Below the pieces are notes generated by a model. The model was not told where the DNA came from, ran no database searches, and saw only the letters and a program-made list of their open reading frames with translations. Shown here in pieces: positions 18,921 to 29,724 of a stretch of DNA of 46,196 bases; within the stretch, counting starts at the first letter, position 1, and every line of letters begins with the position of its first letter. The translations under genes and the position numbers were made by a program. The DNA comes from Methanosarcinales archaeon (lineage in GTDB: Archaea > Halobacteriota > Methanosarcinia > Methanosarcinales > Methanocomedenaceae): positions 1 to 46,196 of the forward strand of contig JAIOQW010000146.1 in the NCBI GenBank assembly GCA_021108405.1. Direction: 5' to 3'.

Positions 18921-19976
18921 CTATTCTTTTACTGCTTCATAGAAACTTGTATCAAATATGTCCTCTTGTGTAAGTGGATTGTCGATATATCCAAGCTCAT
19001 GTTGTACCTGGGTATAATTGACTGTTGATCCTATGATCGGGTTCGGGTCGCAAATCCATGCACCATCCCATTCAGCCAGGGATTTGTCCACTTTTTCAAC
19101 ATCCCAGCCTGTTATGTCTGCAAAGATCTTCGATGCTTCATCTATGTGGGCTAAATTATAATCAGTTGCTTTGATATGGGTTTGTATGATCTGGCTAACA
19201 AGTTCAGGTTCTTCTCGAATTAGATCGCCACTGACCACAAGCACACAACATGCATGGTCTGGCATCATTTCACCTGATGCAACTACTGAGCGGCCGTTCC
19301 CCTCACTTTCGATGATCGCAGGTGCGGGATGTGGCAGGAATACACCATCAACCTGTTTGGCTGAAATGGCAGTTATTGCCTCTCCGGGACCCATGCCACG
19401 TATCTCAACATCATTACCAGGGTCGATCCCGTTTTTCTTTAACCAGTCCCTAAGAAGTGTATCCTGTATAGTGCCGGCCGGAAATGTAGCAAGTTCAAGA
19501 CCTTTTAAGTCTTCAGGCCCTTCATATGTTATTTCAGGGCGGAGTACAAGATTTGAGCCCTGTGTCTGTACGGCTGCAACGATCTTTGCATCAAGACCTT
19601 TATCAAGTGCTGATATCACGGGTGCTGCACCAACATAAGCCACATCAATGTGTCCGGAAAGCATAGCCTGCATCTCAGGTGCACCGGTAGGAAATTCAAT
19701 ATCATCGATCTTGGTGATCCCGAATGGAGCCAGATCTTCCAGCCACCAGCCTTTTACATCTGCTGTCATATATGCAATTTGATGTGTACTTGGTTGGTAA
19801 CCGAATGTCAGTTCTGTCAAACCAGTATGTTTCTCGCCGTTTGATGACGTCTCATTGTCAGTGGTCGTTTTATTGTCAATGGATGTATCACCATTGTCAG
19901 GGCTTACACACCCTGATAATACAATAAGTCCTACTGTGATCGCAATAATTATTATGTTTAACTGTCCTTTTTTCAT
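18921..19976 (-). CDS. NitT/TauT-family ABC transporter substrate-binding lipoprotein
   Basis: Lipobox 'VLSGC'; 'LTELTFGYQPSTHQIAYMTADVKGWW…AMLSGHIDVAYVGAAPVISALDKG'. Confidence 0.92.
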   Translation of the reverse strand: MKKGQLNIIIIAITVGLIVLSGCVSPDNGDTSIDNKTTTDNETSSNGEKHTGLTELTFGYQPSTHQIAYMTADVKGWWLEDLAPFGITKIDDIEFPTGAPEMQAMLSGHIDVAYVGAAPVISALDKGLDAKIVAAVQTQGSNLVLRPEITYEGPEDLKGLELATFPAGTIQDTLLRDWLKKNGIDPGNDVEIRGMGPGEAITAISAKQVDGVFLPHPAPAIIESEGNGRSVVASGEMMPDHACCVLVVSGDLIREEPELVSQIIQTHIKATDYNLAHIDEASKIFADITGWDVEKVDKSLAEWDGAWICDPNPIIGSTVNYTQVQHELGYIDNPLTQEDIFDTSFYEAVKE

Positions 19977-20128
19977 TTTAATACCTCAGGCAATTAATAT
20001 TATGTGATAATTCTTAAATAAATATATATAATTGTTTCCAAATATTCCATATATTATACCCAAATGTATTATATTACTTGTTTAATTACATTATTGTGAC
20101 AAAAAAATACCGATCATCAGGCGATAGA

Positions 20129-20647
20129 ATGAACTCAGTGGAAATAGTTATAAAAGCGGCTTTTGAATCAGATGAATGCTTTCAGGAAACCCTATCCAGA
20201 GTGATCAAGAATGACTTACGAATGAGCGCAGTTGAATTTAGTGATGTATCAGGAATACCGATCAGTACACTATATAAGATCCTCTCAGGTCACAGGGATC
20301 CTAACATGAAGACAGTCAGGGAGATTGTAAAGACCATCAAACGGATCGAAGGTGTCAAAGATGAATTCATAGCAGTTATTGCAGCACGGCCGGTACTTGA
20401 TAATATCATAGAAAAAAAAATGCAGATAGATGGTCGTCTTATAACCATACGTGAATATTCGGCTGTCTCGATGGAAGATGCTATAGTAGCAGCTATTAAA
20501 GCAGAAAAGGATGGAGCTACCGGACTTGTGTGTGCTCCTATCGTTAGTACGACAGTAGAAAAAGTACTCAATATCCCTATAGCTACAATAATGCCGCGAG
20601 ACAGCTTGATTACCGCAATCAAGCTGGTCGCAAGAAAAACAGAATGA
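20129..20647 (+). CDS. HTH transcriptional regulator, likely for the divergent ABC operon
   Basis: XRE-like HTH 'MSAVEFSDVSGIPISTLYKILSGHRDPNMKTVREIVKTI' plus C-terminal sensor-like region; divergent from 18921-19976; start set at Met 20129. Confidence 0.75.
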   Translation: MNSVEIVIKAAFESDECFQETLSRVIKNDLRMSAVEFSDVSGIPISTLYKILSGHRDPNMKTVREIVKTIKRIEGVKDEFIAVIAARPVLDNIIEKKMQIDGRLITIREYSAVSMEDAIVAAIKAEKDGATGLVCAPIVSTTVEKVLNIPIATIMPRDSLITAIKLVARKTE

Positions 20648-21373
20648 TTACTCCACGCTTTTGATCAGTGTAAGGATATCCTGGTATTCTTCATACTCAT
20701 CAATGGTAATAATGAGTTCAGTAGGACTGCCTGTTTGAGTCGGAACTTCATAGGAAAAGTCCTCGGCAGGTATTACACCTACGACTATAGTTGTGGTTCC
20801 GTCTCCGGACCATGATGCAATGATTCCACGCACCTTAAGTTTGATATCCTGATCACTATCTCCTTCAATGTATCCTTCATAGGACCTGGCTTTAACTGTT
20901 GATCCTGTGCTTACGATAATTGTCTCTTCACCGGATTCGTTGAAATTCTTAATACCGTTCTCCTGTGCCACCTCTTGTATGAGAGTATCTACAGTTCCAA
21001 GAAGTATGGACTCAGGGATGGATATTCCGCCCGGGAGGGCCAGACGCATTGTTATAAATTGGGATGAGAACATATTTTGATCCTGTGAATTTGTGGAACT
21101 GATTGGTATTTTCGATTTTTCTTCAAACTGGTTGTTAATATCATCTAAAAGGGCCTGATCGTAATAGGAAACTATTGCAGTATTTATTACAATATCCATA
21201 TCACCAACTTGATGGACCTGACTGTCTTCTTGGGCATACCCTGATTGCTCCCATCCTAGAGTATTAATTGTTACTTGATCAACAAAGGCAGGTTCGGCTT
21301 CTTTTGTCTCCAGGCACCCGGAGAAAACTGCACCGAGGGTGATGATTAATAGTAGTAGTAATATTTTTTTCAT
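20648..21373 (-). CDS. hypothetical lipoprotein
   Basis: Signal peptide with lipobox 'AVFSGC'. Confidence 0.7.
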   Translation of the reverse strand: MKKILLLLLIITLGAVFSGCLETKEAEPAFVDQVTINTLGWEQSGYAQEDSQVHQVGDMDIVINTAIVSYYDQALLDDINNQFEEKSKIPISSTNSQDQNMFSSQFITMRLALPGGISIPESILLGTVDTLIQEVAQENGIKNFNESGEETIIVSTGSTVKARSYEGYIEGDSDQDIKLKVRGIIASWSGDGTTTIVVGVIPAEDFSYEVPTQTGSPTELIITIDEYEEYQDILTLIKSVE

Positions 21374-21599
21374 GAAAACACCGGTTTAAAATAGGATATT
21401 TAGTATATTATATTAATTTAAATTATATTAGTATATATTATAATAATAGATATATATGCCTTTCGGTGGATTCGGTATGTCAGAACAATAAAATCTATTT
21501 TCAATAAAGGATTATATGGTTATAAATCAAAATGTTAGACTTGTTATAAAGTATAAAGGTTTAAATACAATCAAGTAATTTCAACTTTTGTGAATAAAA

Positions 21600-21989
21600 A
21601 TGAAAATTAGAGTAGTAAGCTCAAAGGATGAAATTGATTCCTTAAATATAAATGAAGAAATGGTTCACCTGACCTTCAGACCATCAAACAAGGATATTAT
21701 GATTCTGGTGAACAAGTGTCCTAACCTGAAGGCTATACACGTAGCAAGTTCTTTCATGAAAACAATCTCAGAATCTACCAAGATGTTTTTGAAAATGCAG
21801 GATATAGACCTGCTGGAAGGAGACGTATGGGGACATAGGAAAGATATCAATGAATACTATGAGATCAATCCAGCCTTCTTTGAGAAAGTCCTAAGCCTTA
21901 AATCAGAAGGACTATCTGACAACGATATAATTAGCAGACTGGAACGGGAAAGTAGACTGGATAAAGACCTGATAAAATTCCTGATTTGA
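21600..21989 (+). CDS. DUF1699 family protein
   Basis: 'MKIRVVSSKDEIDSLNINEEMVHLTFRPSNKDIMILVNKCPNLKAIHVASSFMKTISESTKMFLKMQ' resembles the methanogen DUF1699 family. Confidence 0.8.
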   Translation: MKIRVVSSKDEIDSLNINEEMVHLTFRPSNKDIMILVNKCPNLKAIHVASSFMKTISESTKMFLKMQDIDLLEGDVWGHRKDINEYYEINPAFFEKVLSLKSEGLSDNDIISRLERESRLDKDLIKFLI

Positions 21990-22011
21990 AAACAACGATT
22001 TATTATTTTTA

Positions 22012-22308
22012 TTAAGGGAGATTACCTTCACCGCTTAGCTCATGCTGGCGTTCTATACTCATTTTTATAAGTATTTTAAAAATATTTTTCACTTCACCTG
22101 CATCAAGTCCGCATTCCGTAGATATATTGGCAACTCTTTCCATGACCTCTTGATTTCGGTTTTCATCATTAATAGGCATCTTATTTAGTTTTTTGGCTTC
22201 GAGGACATCTTTGGCCAGTTCAGTTCTTTTTGCGATCAATCTGATAATCTCTTGATCAATGGTCTCTATTTCGGCTCTTACATCTTCTAGTTTTTTCATA
22301 CTAATCAT
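22012..22308 (-). CDS. chorismate mutase, AroQ class
   Basis: 'LEDVRAEIETIDQEIIRLIAKRTELAKDVLEAKK' typical of CM_2. Confidence 0.9.
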   Translation of the reverse strand: MISMKKLEDVRAEIETIDQEIIRLIAKRTELAKDVLEAKKLNKMPINDENRNQEVMERVANISTECGLDAGEVKNIFKILIKMSIERQHELSGEGNLP

Positions 22309-23159
22309 TACCTTCCTGTTTGAGCACCTGTATTATTGATTTTTGTCCTAATGACCTTTCCGTCCAAAGATGACCAGGTATCCACCAATCTATCACCTTT
22401 TTCTCCCTCTACCAGTGCAGTATATGCAGGTCCTGTACCAGAGAGACTAACACCATCAATTCCCAACTCAAGCGCCATCAACATGGGTTCGCTATTGAAT
22501 CCAAGAGCACTGCTATATAAAAAACCATTTAGTGTCATAGCTTTCTTATATTCACCCCGGATTGCCAGTTCATATGCCATATCTACCCACGGGGCTATCA
22601 GACGAGACCTGCCCACGTCTGTCCGTGAGGTATATGCTTTTATATTCGGTGAATAGATGATCACTTCCGATTCTATCTCTTCCCTGCTTATTAGTGTATG
22701 CGACCTGTTATCGGTGATCACTACACCCCCCAGTATTGAGGCGGCTGCATCATCAAACGCTCCGGTGATAGTAACATTAGCATCAAGTGCCGCCTGAACT
22801 CCTATATGGGCTGCCTCTAACGGCTCCATGCTCTTACCCAGGATATCAAGAGCTGCCAGTGTGGCAGCATTAGCAGCAGCACTACTGCTCTTTAGCCCGG
22901 ATGCAACAGGGATATCACTTGAAGTTGTAACAGCGGCACCGCCTTGATAATTGAATTTTTTAAATACCAACTCCACACACCTTTCAATAAGATATGGATT
23001 GCCTCCGCCTTTAATAGTTCCACTGATCTTATTATTGTTTGTGAACCTTACATTTGCCCTGGTCTTCAGATCAATTCCAAAAGCTGAACCTTTCCACGTA
23101 GCAATGGCATTGATTATAGTACCTGCACCTGGAGCGGTTGCATAACCTGTATTTGTCAT
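22308..23159 (-). CDS. archaeal (GHMP-family) shikimate kinase
   Basis: 'DIPVASGLKSSSAAANAATLAALDILG' GHMP motif, 'GVSLSGTGPAYTALVE'; next to chorismate mutase. Confidence 0.9.
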   Translation of the reverse strand: MTNTGYATAPGAGTIINAIATWKGSAFGIDLKTRANVRFTNNNKISGTIKGGGNPYLIERCVELVFKKFNYQGGAAVTTSSDIPVASGLKSSSAAANAATLAALDILGKSMEPLEAAHIGVQAALDANVTITGAFDDAAASILGGVVITDNRSHTLISREEIESEVIIYSPNIKAYTSRTDVGRSRLIAPWVDMAYELAIRGEYKKAMTLNGFLYSSALGFNSEPMLMALELGIDGVSLSGTGPAYTALVEGEKGDRLVDTWSSLDGKVIRTKINNTGAQTGR

Positions 23160-23175
23160 TGGTTAATAATTATTA

Positions 23176-23352
23176 CTAGCTGCAGGCACAGCCTTCCATA
23201 TTGGCAAATTTCTCAAAGATCGGGCAGTTGATATAATTACTATCATTACTACAGTACTTATCCAGTTCATCTTGTTTTGGTTTATAGAATTTAGGATCCA
23301 GTTTGCACCAGATACCTGAAATGTGGGGACATCCTTGCGTCAAATTGCTCAC
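23176..23352 (-). CDS. 58-aa cysteine-rich small protein (GTG start, absent from ORF track)
   Basis: VSNLTQGCPHISGIWCKLDPKFYKPKQDELDKYCSNDSNYINCPIFEKFANMEGCACS*; six Cys; 16 bp upstream of shikimate kinase on the same strand. Confidence 0.65.
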   Translation of the reverse strand: MSNLTQGCPHISGIWCKLDPKFYKPKQDELDKYCSNDSNYINCPIFEKFANMEGCACS

Positions 23353-23511
23353 CTTATGTTATATATGTAAGATAAGCTATGCAATTACTTTTATTGTATA
23401 TAGAAGCTGTCCTACTATGCAATACTACCAAAAAATTATTTAGTTGCATAGTCAGGTAAAATCTGGTATATCGAAAATGCGAACATATCCACTACAAATC
23501 AGAGGCTAAAA

Positions 23512-24132
23512 ATGATCATCCCTGAACACGAGCGTTCAAACGAACCTCTTACCGGCGAGAACGTGATCAACCACCCTGACATGATCAGGGCAGTCGAATG
23601 GGTTCTTAATGAATATGAACCACCGAAAAGAGATATAGGTATTTTCGTTCCGTGTTCAAATACAAAGCCCTACCACGAAAGCCCATCACACAAGGTATTT
23701 GACAAGGTAATATTTAGCCGCTTAAAGGAGGAACAGGTACATATAGTGGTCTTTGGTACGTGTGGTATCACTCCAAGGGAACTGGACACTGAATATCCAT
23801 TCATGGACTATAAGTTCATGCTTGGACGTTCTGATAACCCAAAGATCAAACAAGAATTTGTTAACATCGAGAGCGTGCGACTGGCACGGTATCTCAAGAA
23901 GACTAACAATCACTACTCATACAGGATTGCTTACTGTTTAGGAGATTTCCGATCAGCTATGGAAAAGGCTGTAGACCTTAGTGGTATTGATGTGGATATC
24001 ATACCAAAAGCCGGGACAATGGAGCGTTTATATCGGCCCGATCTAAAATTCGGATATGGAAGTCTACACCAAAAGGAGTATCTAAATGATCTGGAAGATG
24101 CTATCGATAAGGCAATAATGAGTTGTAACCCA

Positions 24133-24147
<15 letters not shown>
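23512..24147 (+). CDS. DUF5591 / archaeosine-synthase-like domain protein
   Basis: 'DIGIFVPCSNTKPYHESPSHKVFDKVI', 'GTCGITPRELDTEYPFMDYKFMLG'. Confidence 0.8.
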
Positions 24148-24963
<816 letters not shown>

Positions 24964-24979
24964 AAATAACCTCGAATAT

Positions 24980-25711
24980 CTAAAGTCCGGCCCGGATGGC
25001 TTCACTTAAGGATATCCGTCCGGTATACAGAGCACTTCCGATAACCGCTCCAGCTGCGTTAGTCTGCTTAATAGCCTTAACATCAGCCACAGTAGTAACG
25101 CCGCCTGCTGCAATAACAGGGATATTCACTGCTTCAACAAGCTCGGTTGTGGGGGCAGGGTTCACTCCCTCCAGCAATCCCTCAGTATCAATATTAGTAA
25201 AAAGTATGCTTCCCGTTCCTGCCTTTTCAAGTCGCAAACCCAGCTCAGGAGGTGTGAAAACAGATGATTTTGCCCACCCATGTGTGGTTACTTTTCCATT
25301 CTTAGCATCCAGGGATACCATGATATGTCCCTTCCCGTGCATATCAGACATCTCTGTTACAAAATCAGGGTTATTAACAGCCGCAGTGCCTATGATCACT
25401 CTATCCACACCCAGCCTGATAAGATCGTCTACATCCGAAGATGTCCGGTTACCTCCGCCTACTTCAATAATTACATCCGCAGCATCCAGGATATCTTCGA
25501 TCACATGAGCATTTATCCTCTCTCCTTTAATTGCACCGTCCAGGTCAATAAGGTGCAGGGTCGTTGCTCCCTGGTCAATCCACTTAAGCGCTTGCGCTAT
25601 AGGGTTATCTAATGAGACCATCTCTGTTCCGGGAATACCCTGGACCAGTTGAACACAACGACCTCCTTTAAGATCAACTGCAGGTATGACTTCAAATTTC
25701 ATAATTTTCAC
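24980..25711 (-). CDS. hisA: phosphoribosylformimino-5-aminoimidazole carboxamide ribotide isomerase
   Basis: 'FEVIPAVDLKGGRCVQLVQG', 'LHLIDLDGAIKGERINAHVIEDI', 'EVGGGNRT'. Confidence 0.93.
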   Translation of the reverse strand: MKIMKFEVIPAVDLKGGRCVQLVQGIPGTEMVSLDNPIAQALKWIDQGATTLHLIDLDGAIKGERINAHVIEDILDAADVIIEVGGGNRTSSDVDDLIRLGVDRVIIGTAAVNNPDFVTEMSDMHGKGHIMVSLDAKNGKVTTHGWAKSSVFTPPELGLRLEKAGTGSILFTNIDTEGLLEGVNPAPTTELVEAVNIPVIAAGGVTTVADVKAIKQTNAAGAVIGSALYTGRISLSEAIRAGL

Positions 25712-25743
25712 ATATTAAAGCTCTTTATGTATATATTACAGTG

Positions 25744-26649
25744 TCATACATAACGCTTTTCGTTAAATTCATTAAGTTCGGCCCAGTGCTCATTAACAAG
25801 AGATTGAAGCTTAATTACTCCATCAGGCGGAAGCTGTTTGTACCGTCCCTGAAGCTGCAGGTACTCATCAACCGGTTTGAGCTCTTTAAATTCTTTATTC
25901 AAGCTCAGTTTTCTATCATCTATCTCATATAACGGCCACATTCCACAGCGTACAGCAAGCCTGGATATCTTAATAGTATATCTCGGATCAAAGTTCCACC
26001 CGGTAGCACAGGTCCCGAGCAGTTCAATATATGAAAAACCATCCCTCTCTTTTGCCTTATTGATCTTATTCAAGAAATCTACCGGATATGCTAAAGACGC
26101 AGTGGCGCAATATACCCTGTGCACACCCATGAGCTTGAGCATATCCTTATGGATAGTAGTATTACCTATAGGATTCTCTTTTCCGCGAGGTGTGGTCTTT
26201 GTATCGCTACCATAAGGAGTAGCTGTAGTACATTGGAATCCCGTATTGCCGTAAGCCTGGTTATTGTAACATATGTAGATTACCCGTTCATTCTTAATAG
26301 CAGTTGCAGAAAGTGATGCAAACCCTATATCATAGGTAGCACCGTCCCCTGCATAGACTACTACATTCATATCTTTGATCCCAAGTGCGTCTAAGCCATG
26401 CCTGGCACCCGCAGCAGTGGTTGCTGCATTCTCAATAGCATTATGTATCCAGCTTACCTTCAGGGGCGTATTGGGGAATAGCGGAAGCAGTGTCATACAT
26501 CCGGCAGAATTGATTATGATAGTCTTCGGACCGAGGACTTTTAATGCCAGCTTCAATCCCATAGACGGACCACATCCTGCACATACTGAAGACCCACCTG
26601 TAAGCAGGTCGAACTCAGGTATGTCCTTAATATTCTTGATTGGTTGCAT
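25744..26649 (-). CDS. porB: pyruvate:ferredoxin oxidoreductase (pyruvate synthase) beta subunit
   Basis: 'SSVCAGCGPSMGLKLALKVLG', TPP motif 'YAGDGATYDIGFASLSATAIKNERVIYICYNNQAYGNTGFQ'. Confidence 0.88.
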   Translation of the reverse strand: MQPIKNIKDIPEFDLLTGGSSVCAGCGPSMGLKLALKVLGPKTIIINSAGCMTLLPLFPNTPLKVSWIHNAIENAATTAAGARHGLDALGIKDMNVVVYAGDGATYDIGFASLSATAIKNERVIYICYNNQAYGNTGFQCTTATPYGSDTKTTPRGKENPIGNTTIHKDMLKLMGVHRVYCATASLAYPVDFLNKINKAKERDGFSYIELLGTCATGWNFDPRYTIKISRLAVRCGMWPLYEIDDRKLSLNKEFKELKPVDEYLQLQGRYKQLPPDGVIKLQSLVNEHWAELNEFNEKRYV

Positions 26650-27818
26650 TACGATACCTCCACGTCATTCCATTCAATTCGGGGTCTGCCTGATGCAAGA
26701 TCGTTGGCAAGTTTGTGGGTGATCTCTTTGATCTTTGCCTCTGTTTGTGGTTTGCCTCCCAGTCCAACAATGAAACCTGATACTAAAGGCCTATTGATTG
26801 AATGATAGAGTGACTCTACGATCTCTGGGAGCATAATTCCACCTTTTCCCGGTGCTATATTGCGGTCGATCACAGCTATTGCTTTTACATTCTGTAGAGC
26901 TTTACAGATAATCTCACCTGGCCACGGACGTATCACACGAAGCCGCAGCAGTCCGACCTTGATCCCTTCTTCCCGCATTTCCAGTATAGCGGCTTTAGCT
27001 GTTGTACTCATAGAGCCCTGGGTGATAAGCACCAGTTCCGCATCATCCAGCATGAATTCATCTACTGTGTGATATCTTCTACCGAATATCTTTTCAAAAT
27101 CGTTCTGTACCTCGTCAAGTACTGTTAGGGCATTACGGGATGCCAGGTGCATCTGGGCTTTATAGTCAGTATATTCATCCATGACCGGCGGACCCACTGT
27201 TACCGGACGATCAGAAGTTATAGTATGCTGCGGATCATATGCAGGCAGGAACTGTTTGACATCTTCGTAAGATGGGATGATCACAGGTTCATCGGTAAAT
27301 GAGAGTACATAACCGTCCATATTGACCATTACAGGAAGTAATACTCGTGGGTCTTCAGCTATTCTGTAGCCCTGTAATACCATATCAAGTACTTCCTGGT
27401 TATTTTCAGCATGGAACATGATCCATCCGCTGTCTCTCTGGTCAAGGAAATCATTATGGTCAGACCATAGTGTAACAGGTGCTGAAAGACCTCTTGAAAT
27501 ATTGACCATAACAATAGGAAGACGCATCCCTGATGCAATATAGAGCACTTCATGCATCAACATCAGTCCCTGGGACGAAGTAGCAGTGAATACACGAACG
27601 CCCACAGCGGCGGCTCCTATTGCCGCACTCATGACAGAATGTTCAGATTCCATCCTTTCAAAATCAGTATCAGGCAGATCTCCTTCTACCTTCCAGCGTG
27701 CCAGGGTCTCAATACATTCTGTTTGTGGAGTGATAGGAAATGTTGGAATAAAGTGCGGTTTAATTAGTCTGGCACCCCATGCAGCAGCTTCATTGCCAGT
27801 AATAAGGAGATGTTTCAT
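26649..27818 (-). CDS. porA: pyruvate:ferredoxin oxidoreductase alpha subunit
   Basis: 'PTFPITPQTECIETLARW', 'MESEHSVMSAAIGAAAVGVRVFTATSSQGLMLMHEVLYIASGMRLPIVMVNISR'. Confidence 0.9.
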   Translation of the reverse strand: MKHLLITGNEAAAWGARLIKPHFIPTFPITPQTECIETLARWKVEGDLPDTDFERMESEHSVMSAAIGAAAVGVRVFTATSSQGLMLMHEVLYIASGMRLPIVMVNISRGLSAPVTLWSDHNDFLDQRDSGWIMFHAENNQEVLDMVLQGYRIAEDPRVLLPVMVNMDGYVLSFTDEPVIIPSYEDVKQFLPAYDPQHTITSDRPVTVGPPVMDEYTDYKAQMHLASRNALTVLDEVQNDFEKIFGRRYHTVDEFMLDDAELVLITQGSMSTTAKAAILEMREEGIKVGLLRLRVIRPWPGEIICKALQNVKAIAVIDRNIAPGKGGIMLPEIVESLYHSINRPLVSGFIVGLGGKPQTEAKIKEITHKLANDLASGRPRIEWNDVEVS

Positions 27819-28099
27819 GATGATTCCTTCTCCTGCGTCATTGCATTAGTCGGGCATTCTTCCACACATATCATACATCCTTTACAGGATGTGAGGTTTA
27901 TTACCGGACCTTCCTTTGTCCAGGCAATTGCACTATCAGGACAGTAGGTATAACATATCTTGCACATGGTACATTTATCTTTATTGTAAACAGGTCTAAC
28001 AAGCCTCCATGAACTTCTATCAACTCTGGCAGCATTTCCAGGTTCCAGGATGACGGGGATGCCATGTATGCCTTTATATGATAATTCTTCCTCCCTCAT
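27815..28099 (-). CDS. porD: pyruvate:ferredoxin oxidoreductase delta (2x[4Fe-4S]) subunit
   Basis: 'CTMCKICYTYCPDSAI' and 'CKGCMICVEECPTNAM'. Confidence 0.9.
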   Translation of the reverse strand: MREEELSYKGIHGIPVILEPGNAARVDRSSWRLVRPVYNKDKCTMCKICYTYCPDSAIAWTKEGPVINLTSCKGCMICVEECPTNAMTQEKESS

Positions 28100-28632
28100 T
28101 ACGCCACCTCATAGCATTTTTTCACAGCGTCTTTGTTGGCTTTGATAATTTTATCCGGATATTTTGAGAGTTCTTCTTCTACAGCTCTATCGAGTGCATC
28201 CTTAGAAATGATGTTAGTGAATTTTGCCAGAGCACCCAGCATTATAGTATTGAAGATAGGCTTTCCGATTATCTCTAAGGCAATGGTAGTGGCATCTACG
28301 TGTTTAACCATAGCAGGAGTATCCAGTACAGGTTCTTGTTCTGAATTTATGATCAATAACCCGTTCTCATCCAGACCGGCTGATACATTGACAATCTCAA
28401 GCAGTGCCTTATCAAGTACTATGACTACATCAGGATCATCAATATATCCACGCTCCAGTATGGGGTTATCATCGATCCTTACAAAACTCATAACAGGTGC
28501 ACCCCGGCGTTCAGCACCGTATAGGGCAAAATCCTGTACCTGTTTTCCCATATCAAATGCAGCCTGTCCAATGATCTTGGCTGCCTTTTTGGCTCCCTGA
28601 CCGCCTCTGCCATGAATACGGATTTTATACAT
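28099..28632 (-). CDS. porC: pyruvate:ferredoxin oxidoreductase gamma subunit
   Basis: 'YKIRIHGRGGQGAKKAAKIIGQAAFDMGKQVQDFALYGAERRGAPVMSFVRID'. Confidence 0.9.
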   Translation of the reverse strand: MYKIRIHGRGGQGAKKAAKIIGQAAFDMGKQVQDFALYGAERRGAPVMSFVRIDDNPILERGYIDDPDVVIVLDKALLEIVNVSAGLDENGLLIINSEQEPVLDTPAMVKHVDATTIALEIIGKPIFNTIMLGALAKFTNIISKDALDRAVEEELSKYPDKIIKANKDAVKKCYEVA

Positions 28633-28718
28633 TTAAATAATAATAGTGGAACTAGTATGATATTAATTTACCCATTTTTCGGTAATTATAAAATCTTTCA
28701 CGGTGTTATATACCAATT

Positions 28719-29366
28719 ATGATAGACTTTCATACACATTCCATATTCAGTGACGGAGAACTGCTTCCCAGTGAGCTTGTACGAAGAGCAGTGGTAAATG
28801 GTTACTCGGCCATAGCTATTACTGATCATGTGGACTTCTCTAATATCGAATATGTATTAAATGGAATAAAAAAGACTGCTTATCTTGAAGAGGTATGGGA
28901 TATACAGGTACTTCCCGGTGTAGAGATCACACATGTACCGCCCCAAAAGATCTTAAAACTGGTCAATAAGGCAAGAGAACTTGGTGCAAAGATGGTTTTA
29001 GTACATGGAGAGACACTTACTGAGCCGGTGATACCAGGTACGAACCGGGCTGCTATTGAAGCGGGTGTTGATATCCTGGCACATCCGGGATTGATATCAA
29101 AGGATGATGCAATACTTGCTTCCCAATCGGGAGTATATCTTGAGATCAGTTCACGCTGTGGACATAACAGGGCAAATGGTCATGTTGCCAGAATAGCAGA
29201 GGAAGTGGGTGCTGATCTGGTTATAGGGAGCGATTCTCATTCACCGGATGATCTGTTGACCGATGAAATTGCAAGAAATGTAGCATTAGGTGCAGGGTTA
29301 AGTGAAAAACGTGTTTATGAAGCATTAGTCACAAAGCCTTTAACGATAGTAGGTTACACTAAATAA
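28719..29366 (+). CDS. PHP-domain phosphatase (histidinol phosphate phosphatase-like)
   Basis: 'MIDFHTHSIFSDGELLPSELVRRAVVNGYSAIAITDHVDF', 'ILAHPGLI', 'IGSDSHSPDDL'. Confidence 0.85.
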   Translation: MIDFHTHSIFSDGELLPSELVRRAVVNGYSAIAITDHVDFSNIEYVLNGIKKTAYLEEVWDIQVLPGVEITHVPPQKILKLVNKARELGAKMVLVHGETLTEPVIPGTNRAAIEAGVDILAHPGLISKDDAILASQSGVYLEISSRCGHNRANGHVARIAEEVGADLVIGSDSHSPDDLLTDEIARNVALGAGLSEKRVYEALVTKPLTIVGYTK

Positions 29367-29380
29367 ATTGTTTGCGATAC

Positions 29381-29393
29381 CTTTAAATACTAT
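29381..29393 (+). promoter_or_regulatory. candidate archaeal TATA box for gar1-tfb
   Basis: CCTTTAAATACTA about 45 bp upstream of the gar1 start. Confidence 0.4.
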
Positions 29394-29431
29394 AAATTCA
29401 ATAAAGTAAATACTTTCGTAGAGGTGCATAG

Positions 29432-29695
29432 TTGAAAATATTAGGAACTGTACAACATATTACCAGTCATAGAAATATAATCGTTAGTGGGGATGAAAAA
29501 AAGGATATCAATAAAAAAAGTTTGAAATTACCTGTAATAAATAGTATCGTTTTTGATCGAAAAATGAACAGGATAGGGAAAGTAAATGATATTTTAGGAC
29601 CTGTAACCAATCCTTATTTTTCAGTCAGGATATCAAAAAATATCGCAGATGAGAATCTTAGAGAGTTAAAAGACAGTCATGTTTATGTTAAATAA
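29432..29695 (+). CDS. gar1: H/ACA RNP component Gar1 family protein (TTG start)
   Basis: '[39 protein letters not shown]'; immediately upstream of TFB. Confidence 0.85.
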   Translation: MKILGTVQHITSHRNIIVSGDEKKDINKKSLKLPVINSIVFDRKMNRIGKVNDILGPVTNPYFSVRISKNIADENLRELKDSHVYVK

Positions 29696-29724
29696 TATTA
29701 GAAACATTGAGGGGATATGAACAG

